Source of the DNA: Sedimenticola sp.
Lineage (GTDB): Bacteria; Pseudomonadota; Gammaproteobacteria; Chromatiales; Chromatiaceae
Reading direction: 5' to 3'
Assembly (NCBI GenBank): GCA_002869585.1
Contig: PKUO01000057.1
Location: forward strand, 544 to 64,543
Length of the DNA stretch: 64,000 nt
Part shown: piece after piece, positions 1 through 7,160 of the stretch
Numbering within the stretch: the stretch's first letter is position 1
Layout: the number at the start of each line of letters is the position of its first letter
Position numbers and translations under genes: made by a program
Notes under the pieces: model-generated
The model's input: only the letters and a program-made list of their open reading frames with translations
What the model was told of the DNA's origin: nothing
Databases searched by the model: none

Positions 1-905
1 TCCGAGATCGGCTCATTACAGAGCGAACAGCGATTGTCAATCAGATGCGCGCATTACTGCTCGAAAATGGCATTGTTATTCCTGTCGGTCGTAAACTGTT
101 TTCCCGGAAATTTCCCGATATCCTGGAAGATGCCGAAAATGGATTGTCGTTCGGGCTGCGGGCTCTTCTCGATCGCTTACGAGAGCGCTGGCGTCGGCTC
201 GATGTAGAGATTGATGAGGTTACCGAGCTTCTCACGAATTACGCGAAGCAGTCTGAACTATGCAAACGAGCGAGTACCGTTCCTGGCATCGGGCCCATAG
301 TGTCTACCGCTATGGTTGCGGCAGTCGGTAATGCACAGGCATTCCAGCGCAGTCGTGATATGGCAGCCTGGCTGGGCCTCGTGCCCAGGCAGTACACCAC
401 GGGAGGTAGGCAACGGCTGGGGCCCATTAGTAAACGTGGTAATCGACAGCTGCGGACGTTATTGATCCAAGGTGCCAATGCATTGTTGATCCACATGAAG
501 AGAGATCAGTCGGCGATGGGTGAATGGTTACGTCAACTGGAGGTTCGCAGTCATCGTCATGTCGCGATTGTGGCCTTGGCCAACAAAATAGTACGCATCT
601 GCTGGAAGGTATTGACATCAGGTGAGACTTATCGTCCGTATCCAGCAAATGTCTGATTGAAACTGCTGAAACAAACTAACACATACCATGTTTTGCGGAA
701 GTTGAAACATCAGATGGCACAATCGTCAACCCGGTGCATCATCAGCCTGGCTAAAAAAGCGGCTTTCGTAGCCGAACGCTTTATGAGGAATGATGTACGC
801 GGATTCCATCAAGGCCAGGGTAATCAATACCCATCAATAGGCCGGATACATTGACGCAAACGATTTGATGCCATGTTGATTTTCATCTTGCGCAATCGGG
901 GCAGA
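1..905 (+). mobile_element. IS110-family insertion sequence, right-hand part
   Basis: The transposase stop at 656 is followed by about 250 non-coding bases before recognisable IS3 orfA sequence resumes near 905-915 on the other strand. IS110 elements lack classical terminal inverted repeats, so the right boundary is approximate: it is set by where the IS3 OrfA protein stops matching its family, after EKEILKN. In the IS1111 subgroup the long 3' non-coding end encodes the bridge RNA that directs target choice. A bulged stem-loop at 756-782 (AAAGC-GGCT, loop, AGCC, bulge, GCTTT) fits a structured RNA. Subgroup membership is inferred. Confidence 0.6.
3..656 (+). CDS. IS110-family transposase, 5'-truncated by the window edge
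   Basis: The frame is already open at base 3, so the start lies before the window and about 217 residues of the C-terminal half are visible. They include the helix-hairpin segment VPGIGPIVSTAMVAAVG and the segment AAWLGLVPRQYTTGGRQ followed by ISKRGNRQLRTLLIQGA, typical of the Transposase_20 domain of IS110/IS1111 transposases. These enzymes pair an N-terminal DEDD RuvC-like domain (outside the window) with a C-terminal domain carrying a catalytic serine. In many relatives the segment before GG contains Ser; here it reads TT, which may mean a substituted catalytic residue, though I cannot align it properly. Gene identity is secure; activity is unknown. Confidence 0.9.
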   Translation, partial: RDRLITERTAIVNQMRALLLENGIVIPVGRKLFSRKFPDILEDAENGLSFGLRALLDRLRERWRRLDVEIDEVTELLTNYAKQSELCKRASTVPGIGPIVSTAMVAAVGNAQAFQRSRDMAAWLGLVPRQYTTGGRQRLGPISKRGNRQLRTLLIQGANALLIHMKRDQSAMGEWLRQLEVRSHRHVAIVALANKIVRICWKVLTSGETYRPYPANV

Positions 906-1175
906 CCATACATTTTTTAAGATTTCTTTCTCCATCTCCAGGCGTTTGACTTGTGCCTTGAGTTTTTTGATCTCTTCCTGCTCAGGGGTTAGCTTTCCAT
1001 TTCCACGGAAGGCCTGTCCACTATCATCTGCCTGATGTTCTCTTACCCAGCGCCCTACCAGGTCAGGTGTGATACCCAGACTCCTGGCTGCCTCTGATCT
1101 TTTATAACCTTGCTCAAGTACCAGACTGACGGCATCTAATTTGAATTCCTTCGAATACTGCTTTCTGACTTTCAT
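834..1175 (-). pseudogene. IS3-family transposase OrfA, interrupted remnant
   Basis: The encoded protein begins MKVRKQYSKEFKLDAV and has the HTH_Tnp_1 helix-turn-helix (SEAARSLGITPDLVGRWVREH) followed by the leucine-zipper segment EIKKLKAQVKRLEMEKEILKN, a classic IS3-family OrfA. The ATG at 1175 follows a GAGG-type ribosome site and is preferred over the GTG two codons upstream. In intact elements OrfA ends a few residues after EILK and overlaps orfB, which supplies the DDE catalytic domain. Here the last 27 or so residues are unrelated and no orfB follows. The simplest reading is that the neighbouring IS110 element inserted at this point. The gene cannot support transposition alone. Confidence 0.8.
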
Positions 1176-1241
1176 TATCACTTACCTCAGTTAAGGGGAA
1201 TTATGCTTAACTGGGTTGTACAAATCCATTAGACCACCTCA
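905..1241 (-). mobile_element. IS3-family element remnant (left end plus orfA 5' part)
   Basis: The stretch contains truncated orfA and its leader. The outer end is placed near 1241, because a sequence beginning TGAGGTGGTCT on the minus strand looks like an IS3 terminus with the usual 5'-TG. The DUF1566-type coding sequence resumes immediately to the right, so the element seems to have landed inside that gene. The other end is missing, apparently displaced by the IS110 element. Boundaries are approximate because the opposite terminal repeat is absent. Confidence 0.5.
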
Positions 1242-1671
1242 GCCAGATGCCACCTGTTCTTATCAAGATACAAGCTATAACCCTATTCAGGGTTCCGAAT
1301 TTAACTGCGAAGGCAGCGAACTGGCCCATCTGTTCAATGTCACCCTGAGCAATCTGAATTTTTTGGATGATGCATGTTTCGGAACCTGCTTGGTCAATAC
1401 CGGGCCTTTCAGCAATTTCCAGGATTACGCGTATTGGTCGGGTACGGAGTATGCGCCCGACCCTACCCAAGCGTGGGCCTTAGATGTCCTCTTTGGCGGC
1501 CAGGGCTTCGGCAGTAAAACCACCAACAACATCTCTGTCTGGCCTGTACGTCCCGGCAATGTCGCGGCTACGCCAGCCACCGCGCCTCAGGCGGTACCTG
1601 CAATGGGCATTTGGGGTTTGGGTCTGTTAGGTCTACTCTTGACATATCTGGCGCGCCGTCGGCTTGGGTGA
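1242..1671 (+). pseudogene. C-terminal remnant of DUF1566-type exported protein with CTERM sorting signal
   Basis: The open frame encodes a DUF1566-like tail (YWSGTEYAPDPTQAWALDV ... VWPVRPGNV), a domain found in secreted or surface proteins of many proteobacteria. A low-complexity Ala/Pro linker follows, then VPAMGIWGLGLLGLLL and a basic YLARRRLG end. That tripartite C-terminus (short motif, one membrane segment, Arg cluster) matches the IPTL/PEP-CTERM class of protein sorting signals. The N-terminus and signal peptide are missing: the frame runs into the IS3 end at about 1241, and the nominal TTG start at 1216 lies in IS sequence. Decapitation by insertion is the likely explanation. Confidence 0.65.
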
Positions 1672-1763
1672 TTCGGTCATTCGGGTGATTGGATCAATTC
1701 AAGGGCTTCGTCAAAAGCGATGACCTGTCCCCCTGAGCTTTGGGACGCAACTATCGCCCATCG

Positions 1764-1832
1764 TGGATAAAGCCGCTCCTATACAAGGCAAAGATGGTGA
1801 TTTCTATTGTAGGAGCGCGTTCACGCGCGATT
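1764..1832. repeat. REP-like palindromic pair (REPIN-like)
   Basis: Between the CTERM remnant and the response-regulator gene there are two inverted copies of a REP-type unit. ATAAAGCCGCTCCTATA (1767-1783) reads on the minus strand as TATAGGAGCGGCTTTAT. TGTAGGAGCGCGTTCACGCGCGA (1809-1831) has a GTAGGAGCG head and a GCGCGTtcACGCGC hairpin. The head resembles the GTAGGAGCGGGC REP family of gammaproteobacteria, and two such units head-to-head form a REPIN. These are extragenic and mobilised in trans by RAYT transposases; no RAYT gene is in the window. The rest of the 1672-1874 gap shows nothing else. Confidence 0.6.
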
Positions 1833-1874
1833 ACCGTGGGTATTTAGCTGCTTGGAAGCTTGCGGTGATGTCGA

Positions 1875-3230
1875 TTATTGGTGCTCTTTCAGGTTGAAAC
1901 GTTTTATCATTCGATAAACGCTACGCTCGCTGATTTTCATGACATCGGCAACCTGAGAACGTCGGCCGGAGTATTTTTTCAACTGATGCTCTAGATATTG
2001 GGCCGTTATCTCATCCAGACTGGGTTCATGATCAAAGGTGAGATTGAGAACCGTACTCTGAGTCGTGTGTGATGAGCCGAAGGCAAGGTGATTCGGTTCG
2101 ATTTTCCGCTTGTCGCGCGAGAGAATGATGGCTCTTTCAACCACATTCTTAAGTTCACGGATGTTTCCAGGCCAGTCATAGGCGATCAGTTTGCGGATAG
2201 CTGCAGGGGTTAGCTGTTTGTCGATACGTCTTGAGAAACTGTGGTTGTTGATGAAGTGTTCGGCCAGTTCAGGGATATCTACCCGCCGGTTTCTAAGAGG
2301 CGGTACGGTCAGGTCGAATCCATTCAGACGATAGAATAGGTCTGGACGAAAAGCCCCTTCACTGGCCATTTTTTCCAGATTTCGGTTGGTAGCGGCGAGG
2401 ATACGTATGTTGGCGTAGAGATCTTTTGTTCCCCCCAGTCTTCGGAAGATGCCAGTTTCCAGAATACGCAATAGTTTGGCCTGAATTGATGGCTCGATTT
2501 CACCAATTTCGTCGAGAAACAGTGTTCCGCCTTCTGCACCTTCGATTAATCCTTTTTTCTGTCGGTCTGCGCCGGTGAAAGCCCCTTTTTCATGACCGAA
2601 CAGTTCTGACTCAAACAGTTTTTCCTGCAAGGTACAGCAATCAACAGCAACGAAGTTACGTGTCGAGCGTGGGCTGCAATCATGAATGGCACGCGCAACA
2701 AGTTCTTTACCAGTACCGCTTTCTCCCTGGATCAATACAGTGATGTAATCCTGAGCAACAGCTTCGATAAGACGGTGTATCTCTTCTAACGTAGCGCTTT
2801 GTCCGATAAGTGTGCGATCACGATAAATGGTTTGTTTGAGTTGTCTTTTGCAGAATTGATGGTCACTCCGAAGCGCTGCAGTGGATAAGGTTCGTTGTAC
2901 CGTCAATAGTAGTTCATCCAGGCTGACAGGTTTTAATAGATAGTCTTCCGCGCCATTTTTCATGGCATCTACAGCGCTTTTAACTGAGCCGTACGCGGTA
3001 AGAATAATGACTGGATACTCTTCGACGAGTTCCGGTAATTGTGCCAAACTGTCACCATCGGGTAGTCGACCATCCATGATGATGAGTGAGGGCTCATTTT
3101 TTTCTAGATGTTTTTTAGTCTCTCGCCAGCTAACTGCACCGAGTGCACGATATCCGGCACCAATCAGCTGATCAATAATGAGTTTGTTCAGTGTGACATC
3201 GTCTTCGATGACAAGTATTAACTCACTCAT
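1875..3230 (-). CDS. NtrC-family sigma54-dependent response regulator
   Basis: This 451-residue regulator has the full NtrC layout. It starts with a receiver domain (acidic pocket IEDD, phospho-acceptor Asp in IIMDGRLPDG, Lys in YLLKPV). A sigma54-interacting AAA+ domain follows, with Walker A GESGTGKE, the sigma54-contact loop GAFTGA and [12 protein letters not shown] Fis-type helix-turn-helix (RSQVADVMKISERSVYRMIKR) closes the protein. ATG 3230 overlaps the kinase stop as ATGA, so the pair is translationally coupled; the upstream TTG is unlikely. It should be phosphorylated by the adjacent kinase, bind a palindromic enhancer and open sigma54 promoters by ATP hydrolysis. Four 15-bp palindromes and two -24/-12 promoters lie just upstream of the kinase gene and beyond, making the divergent secreted-protein and molybdoenzyme units its likely targets. 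Confidence 0.93.
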   Translation of the reverse strand: MSELILVIEDDVTLNKLIIDQLIGAGYRALGAVSWRETKKHLEKNEPSLIIMDGRLPDGDSLAQLPELVEEYPVIILTAYGSVKSAVDAMKNGAEDYLLKPVSLDELLLTVQRTLSTAALRSDHQFCKRQLKQTIYRDRTLIGQSATLEEIHRLIEAVAQDYITVLIQGESGTGKELVARAIHDCSPRSTRNFVAVDCCTLQEKLFESELFGHEKGAFTGADRQKKGLIEGAEGGTLFLDEIGEIEPSIQAKLLRILETGIFRRLGGTKDLYANIRILAATNRNLEKMASEGAFRPDLFYRLNGFDLTVPPLRNRRVDIPELAEHFINNHSFSRRIDKQLTPAAIRKLIAYDWPGNIRELKNVVERAIILSRDKRKIEPNHLAFGSSHTTQSTVLNLTFDHEPSLDEITAQYLEHQLKKYSGRRSQVADVMKISERSVYRMIKRFNLKEHQ

Positions 3231-5080
3231 GAAATACAACCTGGCGGCTTATCTGGATTAGGCAGTTGGATAGTAAATGTGCTTCCTTCTCCAACCTTAC
3301 TGATTGCTGAGATTTTACCTCCATGGTTCTTGATGATACTGCGTGCAATTGAGAGTCCAAGGCCCGTTCCATTTGAACCATCGGCACGGCGGCTGAAGAA
3401 TGGATCGAAAATACTCTTAAAATCAACTGGATCAATACCCATGCCGTCATCTTGTATATTGATTTGGATGCACTGATCATCACCTGAAGTGCTGATGAGG
3501 AGGTTTCCGCCATGGGGCATGGCGTGGAAGGCATTTTGAATAAGATTAAGTGCCGCCATGCGCAGATCGTTGTCTGTCGCTAACACACGAAGTCCGTTCT
3601 CATAATTCTCGATTATGTTGATGTGGCTATTTTGTGCCTCCCAATGCAACAGGCTGATTGTTTCGTGTATTAGGGGTTCCAACTCGACCAACATCGGAGG
3701 TGCTCCTGGAGGCGCACCAAGCTTCAATAGTCGTTCTGTTACTTCGATGCAGTTGTCTACCTCTTTGTCCAAAATCTCTAGATAGTTGTTGATATCGTTC
3801 GTTGGTGTGGAGATTTTCGCCAGTGCGTTTTGCGATGCATGTAAGGCAATGCGCACTGAAGAGAGGGGGTTGTATATCTCATGAGCGACGCCTGTAGCGA
3901 GACGTCCCAGTTCGGTTAGCTTCTGTTCTTGTGAGTATTTAATTGTTTTTTCAAGATCACGGATTGACTCAACGATTAGCAACTGTTCTTTGCCGTCAGT
4001 GTAGGTAATCAATGGAGCTGCGTATATTTCCACTTCTCTCGGACTGCCGTCGGAATGATAGTGGTGATGTAAAACCTTTAAGGGCTGCCTGTTTTTGACA
4101 ATCTCGTATACCGGACAGGTAATCAATGTCGGCACACAGGGTTCAGTCCGATTATAACTGCATTCATAGCAGTATTTCTGCACGCTAGACTCATCAATAC
4201 AAAACTGTTCCCTGAAGCTGTTATTGACCAACAGAACACGGAAGTCAGTGTCAATAATGCGTACTCCATCCGGAATTGCATCCACCAGCGATTGCAGAAA
4301 TTTCTCTTTTTCGCTCAACTCGCGGATTTTCCCCTGAAGGTTCTCAGCCATACGGTTGAAGGTGTGACCGAGCAGTGTGAGTTCATTTTGTCCCGGAAGG
4401 TTGACTCGCGTATCCAAGTTGCCTTGGCTTAATGCGTTGCTGGCAGTAGATAGGGTGGCGATTGGTTTGAGAACAAAACGGCGTATGAACCACCATCCAC
4501 CAATAATATTGACGACAACAATAAGCGCACCGGAACCCATGAGTACCAGAGTGGTTGCACTGGCCCGTCGACGAAGAGATGCAGCGTCATAGTCAACGTA
4601 GAGAATGCCGTTGATCGGGTTTTTATCTGTAGGACCATGGCATTGAATACAGGGTGACTTGTTACGAACCGGATTGATACTTCGTAACACCTCGACCCCA
4701 TTATGATTAGTAATGAATCCAGTGGTTGCCTCGGGACTCGATGGGTCAAAAGCCAAGTGCTTTCCAAGCAGATCTGATGAATCTGAAAAACGAATCTCCC
4801 CATGCGGATTTGTGATGATAACGTTGACAATATTCTGCTGTTGCCCCAAACCACTGACGATATTACGCAATCCATCAAGATCGCGTTTCAGCATGGCATT
4901 TTCCAGCGAGGTACGTAAAAGTTGGTTGACCTGTGATACAGCCTCTTTTCGTTCCCGACTGATTTCGGTCTCGTACATTGCGAGAAAGATTAGTAAGAAA
5001 ATGACAGTACTCATCAGCAACCCCGCAGCAGTTGCTGCTAAAAAACTGCGGTTTAAGCGCGATGTCATCCACTTGAACAT
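3227..5080 (-). CDS. Membrane sensor histidine kinase with periplasmic heme-c motif
   Basis: This is a 617-residue NtrB/ZraS-type kinase. Its order is: TM1 (about 13-36), periplasmic domain (about 37-175), TM2 (about 177-199), HAMP (about 200-253), PAS (about 262-375), HisKA with His400 in GVAHEIYNPLSS, and HATPase (DDGMGIDP, GTGLGLSIARSI). The periplasmic domain ends in CIQCH (Cys144-His148), a perfect CxxCH covalent heme-c site, suggesting redox, gas or ligand sensing by heme. The PAS domain carries Cys304, Cys307, Cys315 and Cys322, a cysteine set also present in the orphan sigma54 activator at 36274. The gene is first in a two-gene operon with the response regulator. A palindromic activator site lies 86 bp upstream of its ATG, hinting at autoregulation. 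The ligand is unknown. Confidence 0.9.
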   Translation of the reverse strand: MFKWMTSRLNRSFLAATAAGLLMSTVIFLLIFLAMYETEISRERKEAVSQVNQLLRTSLENAMLKRDLDGLRNIVSGLGQQQNIVNVIITNPHGEIRFSDSSDLLGKHLAFDPSSPEATTGFITNHNGVEVLRSINPVRNKSPCIQCHGPTDKNPINGILYVDYDAASLRRRASATTLVLMGSGALIVVVNIIGGWWFIRRFVLKPIATLSTASNALSQGNLDTRVNLPGQNELTLLGHTFNRMAENLQGKIRELSEKEKFLQSLVDAIPDGVRIIDTDFRVLLVNNSFREQFCIDESSVQKYCYECSYNRTEPCVPTLITCPVYEIVKNRQPLKVLHHHYHSDGSPREVEIYAAPLITYTDGKEQLLIVESIRDLEKTIKYSQEQKLTELGRLATGVAHEIYNPLSSVRIALHASQNALAKISTPTNDINNYLEILDKEVDNCIEVTERLLKLGAPPGAPPMLVELEPLIHETISLLHWEAQNSHINIIENYENGLRVLATDNDLRMAALNLIQNAFHAMPHGGNLLISTSGDDQCIQINIQDDGMGIDPVDFKSIFDPFFSRRADGSNGTGLGLSIARSIIKNHGGKISAISKVGEGSTFTIQLPNPDKPPGCIS

Positions 5081-5165
5081 CTGTGAGCCTGTTAATTGTA
5101 TGAAGGATTGGGCTCGAACTTTTAATCTTCTACGAATGATTTTATCGTTATTTACAGAAATTTCC

Positions 5166-5180
5166 CTGACAAATTGTCAG
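5166..5180. promoter_or_regulatory. Enhancer-type activator site 1 (perfect 15-bp palindrome)
   Basis: CTGACAAATTGTCAG: the CTGAC/GTCAG arms are perfect around a 5-bp centre. It is the best of four matching sites that occur only in the two intergenic regions controlled by this cluster. It lies 86 bp upstream of the kinase ATG and about 300 bp upstream of the first sigma54 promoter. Inferred binding site of the adjacent NtrC-type regulator. Confidence 0.7.
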
Positions 5181-5396
5181 ATAGCATATGGCGGTATTCG
5201 GTTTCTGGGTCAACCAGAGAATCAGGTTGAGGGTGAGAATGGGATGATTTGAAAACAGTGTGTCATCATTTGCATTGCTTGTATTCCTCCTTTACTTGTT
5301 CAGTGCAACTGATTGTTCTATCAGTGAAAATATCAAATCTCTACTGATTAATTCTGCGTGTTTTCAGTTGTCTGTAACACTTCTTCTCAGGATAGT

Positions 5397-5411
5397 CTGA
5401 CAAATTGGCAT
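5397..5411. promoter_or_regulatory. Enhancer-type activator site 2
   Basis: CTGACAAATTGGCAT: the left arm and centre are identical to site 1, with two changes in the right arm. It starts 79 bp before the -24 element of the promoter at 5476, a normal distance for a sigma54 upstream activating sequence. Confidence 0.65.
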
Positions 5412-5475
5412 TTATCAAAACAGCTGGTTTATGTGAATGTCAAAATATTTCTTTTAAAACAAGAAGATGATGTAT

Positions 5476-5491
5476 TGGCATCCTCTTTGCT
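5476..5491 (+). promoter_or_regulatory. Sigma54 (-24/-12) promoter for the 254-residue secreted protein
   Basis: TGGCATCCTCTTTGCT matches the sigma54 consensus TGGCAC-N5-TTGC(A/T), with both invariant GG and GC dinucleotides at correct spacing; only the sixth base differs. It lies about 150 bp upstream of the GTG at 5639, leaving an untranslated leader of about 135 nt. Confidence 0.75.
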
Positions 5492-5638
5492 GTTATTGGT
5501 AAATGTTGAGACAACAAGCGCTTTCCAGGGGAGTGACGATTTGGCTGGTGTAGTGGGTGCATGCAGCGCAAGCGTTGAATGGGGTATTTGAGTTTGTGTG
5601 GGTATGGGGTGGTTTAATTTTGGCGGGAGTAATCAAAA

Positions 5639-6403
5639 GTGAATAAAAATGAGATAGTTGGGTGTCATGCTTTTTTTAGACGACTTGGACTGTTAGTCAC
5701 ACTTTTTCCTTTAGTCTGTTTTGGGCAGGTCGATGGCCATTTGGCAGATAGTCTGAAAGAGGCACTGAAAGAGCAGGGTTGGCAGGAATTAGTTGCTGAT
5801 GACGGGAGCGTGATTTTCCATCAAGTAAAAGATAGTGACGTATCTGCTAGCCAACAGGTTTCAGCTGAAACTATCCCTGTGCAGTCACTTGATGAAATGT
5901 TGCAGCAGAGGAATTGGCAAGCGACATGGAAGCCAGATGGCAGCCTGCTTTTGATACCGAGAGTCCCATTAGACGAGCAGACAGTATCATCCCCTGGCAA
6001 TCCACCTGCAACAGATCAGTCTTCATCTGATGTAGCGCCGGATATGGCAGGATTTGAATATTGGCGAATAGAGCGCGGGATGGATGGATCTATGCTATTC
6101 CACACATTGTCAGAAGGGGAAAGGACCAACACGAAAGAAACGGTTGGTTCTCCTATGGGGGCTTGTGATGGCCAGCAGTTTTTTTCGGAAAATGTATTAC
6201 TACCCGTTGATGAATGGTCCGAAGTAAATGTTTTAGCACAGCTATGGATCGAGGCCTCTGGCAGTGAAGGCATTCAAGTAGGCAGAATCCGTAAACTGTT
6301 CCGCGTCTATATCGTCAGTTTGGTTTCCGATCAAGCCCCATTCTCATTGGTGCATCAATTGGCAATCCGTTCATCGGACGGTGGTGTGATTTTTCTCGAA
6401 TAA
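5639..6403 (+). CDS. Secreted protein of unknown function with W-x(6)-DGS repeats
   Basis: This 254-residue protein has an N-terminal signal segment (RLGLLVTLFPLVCFGQ). It then has three spaced copies of a roughly 20-residue motif: GWQELVADDGSVIFHQV, NWQATWKPDGSLLLIPR and YWRIERGMDGSMLFHTL. Each has the form aromatic-W-x(6)-DGS-hydrophobic, as in a beta-hairpin repeat. The remaining C-terminal part is a single uncharacterised domain ending GGVIFLE. I recognise no family. GTG 5639 follows GGCGGGAG, a good ribosome site. The gene is monocistronic: sigma54 promoter in front, strong terminator behind. Shared control with the molybdoenzyme unit suggests a periplasmic accessory or extracellular role. 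The function is unknown. Confidence 0.75.
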   Translation: MNKNEIVGCHAFFRRLGLLVTLFPLVCFGQVDGHLADSLKEALKEQGWQELVADDGSVIFHQVKDSDVSASQQVSAETIPVQSLDEMLQQRNWQATWKPDGSLLLIPRVPLDEQTVSSPGNPPATDQSSSDVAPDMAGFEYWRIERGMDGSMLFHTLSEGERTNTKETVGSPMGACDGQQFFSENVLLPVDEWSEVNVLAQLWIEASGSEGIQVGRIRKLFRVYIVSLVSDQAPFSLVHQLAIRSSDGGVIFLE

Positions 6404-6439
6404 TATGCTCCTTTAAGTAAGCAGCGACTTAATGGGCGT

Positions 6440-6471
6440 AGCGGAATTCGTGATTTGAATTCCGCTTTTTT
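6440..6471 (+). terminator. Rho-independent terminator
   Basis: AGCGGAATTC, a 7-nt loop, then GAATTCCGCT and TTTTTT. It is a perfect 10-bp stem with a U-run, 36 bp after the stop of the 254-residue protein gene, and it separates that gene from the molybdoenzyme unit. Confidence 0.9.
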
Positions 6472-6552
6472 GTAGGCCATATCTAACCCTACAACTCTCC
6501 GTCAATGTCCCCTCAAAAATTTTCATCTGATTATTGCCCATTTTTTACAAGC

Positions 6553-6567
6553 CTGACGGATTGTCAG
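6553..6567. promoter_or_regulatory. Enhancer-type activator site 3
   Basis: CTGACGGATTGTCAG: perfect CTGAC/GTCAG arms with a GGATT centre. It lies 250 bp upstream of the second sigma54 promoter and 147 bp from site 4, so the two control regions each hold a pair of sites. Confidence 0.7.
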
Positions 6568-6699
6568 ATTTTTATTTTCTCGATTCATGGCAATGATAAG
6601 GGGCTGTTCAAACACCATAACTAATTGTAATAAAAGGATAATGCCTTTTATCGTTGATTGGTTTGAATCAGTTGCAATGGCGTGTTGTACAAATATGGC

Positions 6700-6714
6700 C
6701 TGACAAATCGGCAG
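6700..6714. promoter_or_regulatory. Enhancer-type activator site 4
   Basis: CTGACAAATCGGCAG: the left arm is identical and the right arm has one T-to-G change, as in site 2. It starts 103 bp upstream of the -24 element at 6803. The surrounding 6472-6800 stretch is AT-rich and shows no gene. Confidence 0.68.
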
Positions 6715-6802
6715 ATTCTTATTATTAGTGCCCAATTTTTCTTCAGTATTTACAGAAAAAATAACTAACAAAATCAATGGGTAATAAGGTATCCAGCTCC
6801 CC

Positions 6803-6818
6803 TGGCACAACAGTTGCT
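6803..6818 (+). promoter_or_regulatory. Sigma54 (-24/-12) promoter of the molybdoenzyme unit
   Basis: TGGCACAACAGTTGCT is a full match to TGGCAC-N5-TTGC(A/T). It sits 67 bp upstream of the first gene (6870). No other convincing promoter or U-tailed terminator is visible down to 14706, so this probably drives the whole eight-gene unit. Confidence 0.85.
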
Positions 6819-6869
6819 CTGTTAGAGACTGCGTAGGCCCGAATCGAACAATAGAAAGATAAGGAGGGT

Positions 6870-7160
6870 GTGATGCGGGTTATTTCAATTGCCTGGGGAG
6901 GCATGTTGTTGGCAGCAAGTTGCAGTGCATATGCAGAGTACCCTATAGCGGGACTCAATCCTTCCCAAAGACCTGTTGGAGCACCAGTTATTGAGTGGGT
7001 GAACCATGATAACAACTGGTATCAGCACGCCTTGACAGGCGTTCAGCAACCCTATCCTCGCAGCCTCTATTTCCTCGAAAACCAGGGAGATTGGCACATC
7101 CCCTTCAATCAACCCGGAATGCAAGGGCGTTACGACATTCGTGGATGGCACCAGAAATAA
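6870..7160 (+). CDS. Small secreted protein of unknown function
   Basis: This 96-residue protein has a clear signal peptide (MRVISIAWGGMLLAASCSAYA, cut before EYP). The mature part of about 75 residues is rich in Pro, Asn, Trp and Tyr and has no cysteine or heme motif. AAGGAGG lies 7 bp before ATG 6870. As first gene after the sigma54 promoter it should be strongly expressed. It resembles no family I know; a small periplasmic partner of the repeat protein that follows is possible but unproven. Confidence 0.7.
   Translation: MMRVISIAWGGMLLAASCSAYAEYPIAGLNPSQRPVGAPVIEWVNHDNNWYQHALTGVQQPYPRSLYFLENQGDWHIPFNQPGMQGRYDIRGWHQK

Larger units (their letters stand above)
5081..5638. promoter_or_regulatory. 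Divergent control region between kinase operon and secreted-protein gene
   Basis: This 558-bp AT-rich region separates the minus-strand kinase operon from the plus-strand gene at 5639. It contains two copies of the 15-bp palindrome (5166-5180 and 5397-5411) and one -24/-12 promoter (5476-5491). A 77-codon open frame at 5358-5591 overlaps the palindrome and promoter and has no family resemblance, so I do not treat it as a gene. No clear sigma70 promoter for the kinase was found. Confidence 0.6.

Noticed and set aside
657-854. 65-codon frame after the IS110 transposase
   Set aside because: It lies in the non-coding IS end and crosses into IS3 sequence; no family match.
5310-5325. CTGATTGTTCTATCAG as a further activator site
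   Set aside because: Arms (CTGAT/ATCAG) and length (16 bp) differ from the four 15-bp sites.
5358-5591. 77-codon plus-strand open frame in the kinase/secreted-protein gap
   Set aside because: It overlaps an activator site and the -24/-12 promoter, has no ribosome site and no recognisable composition.
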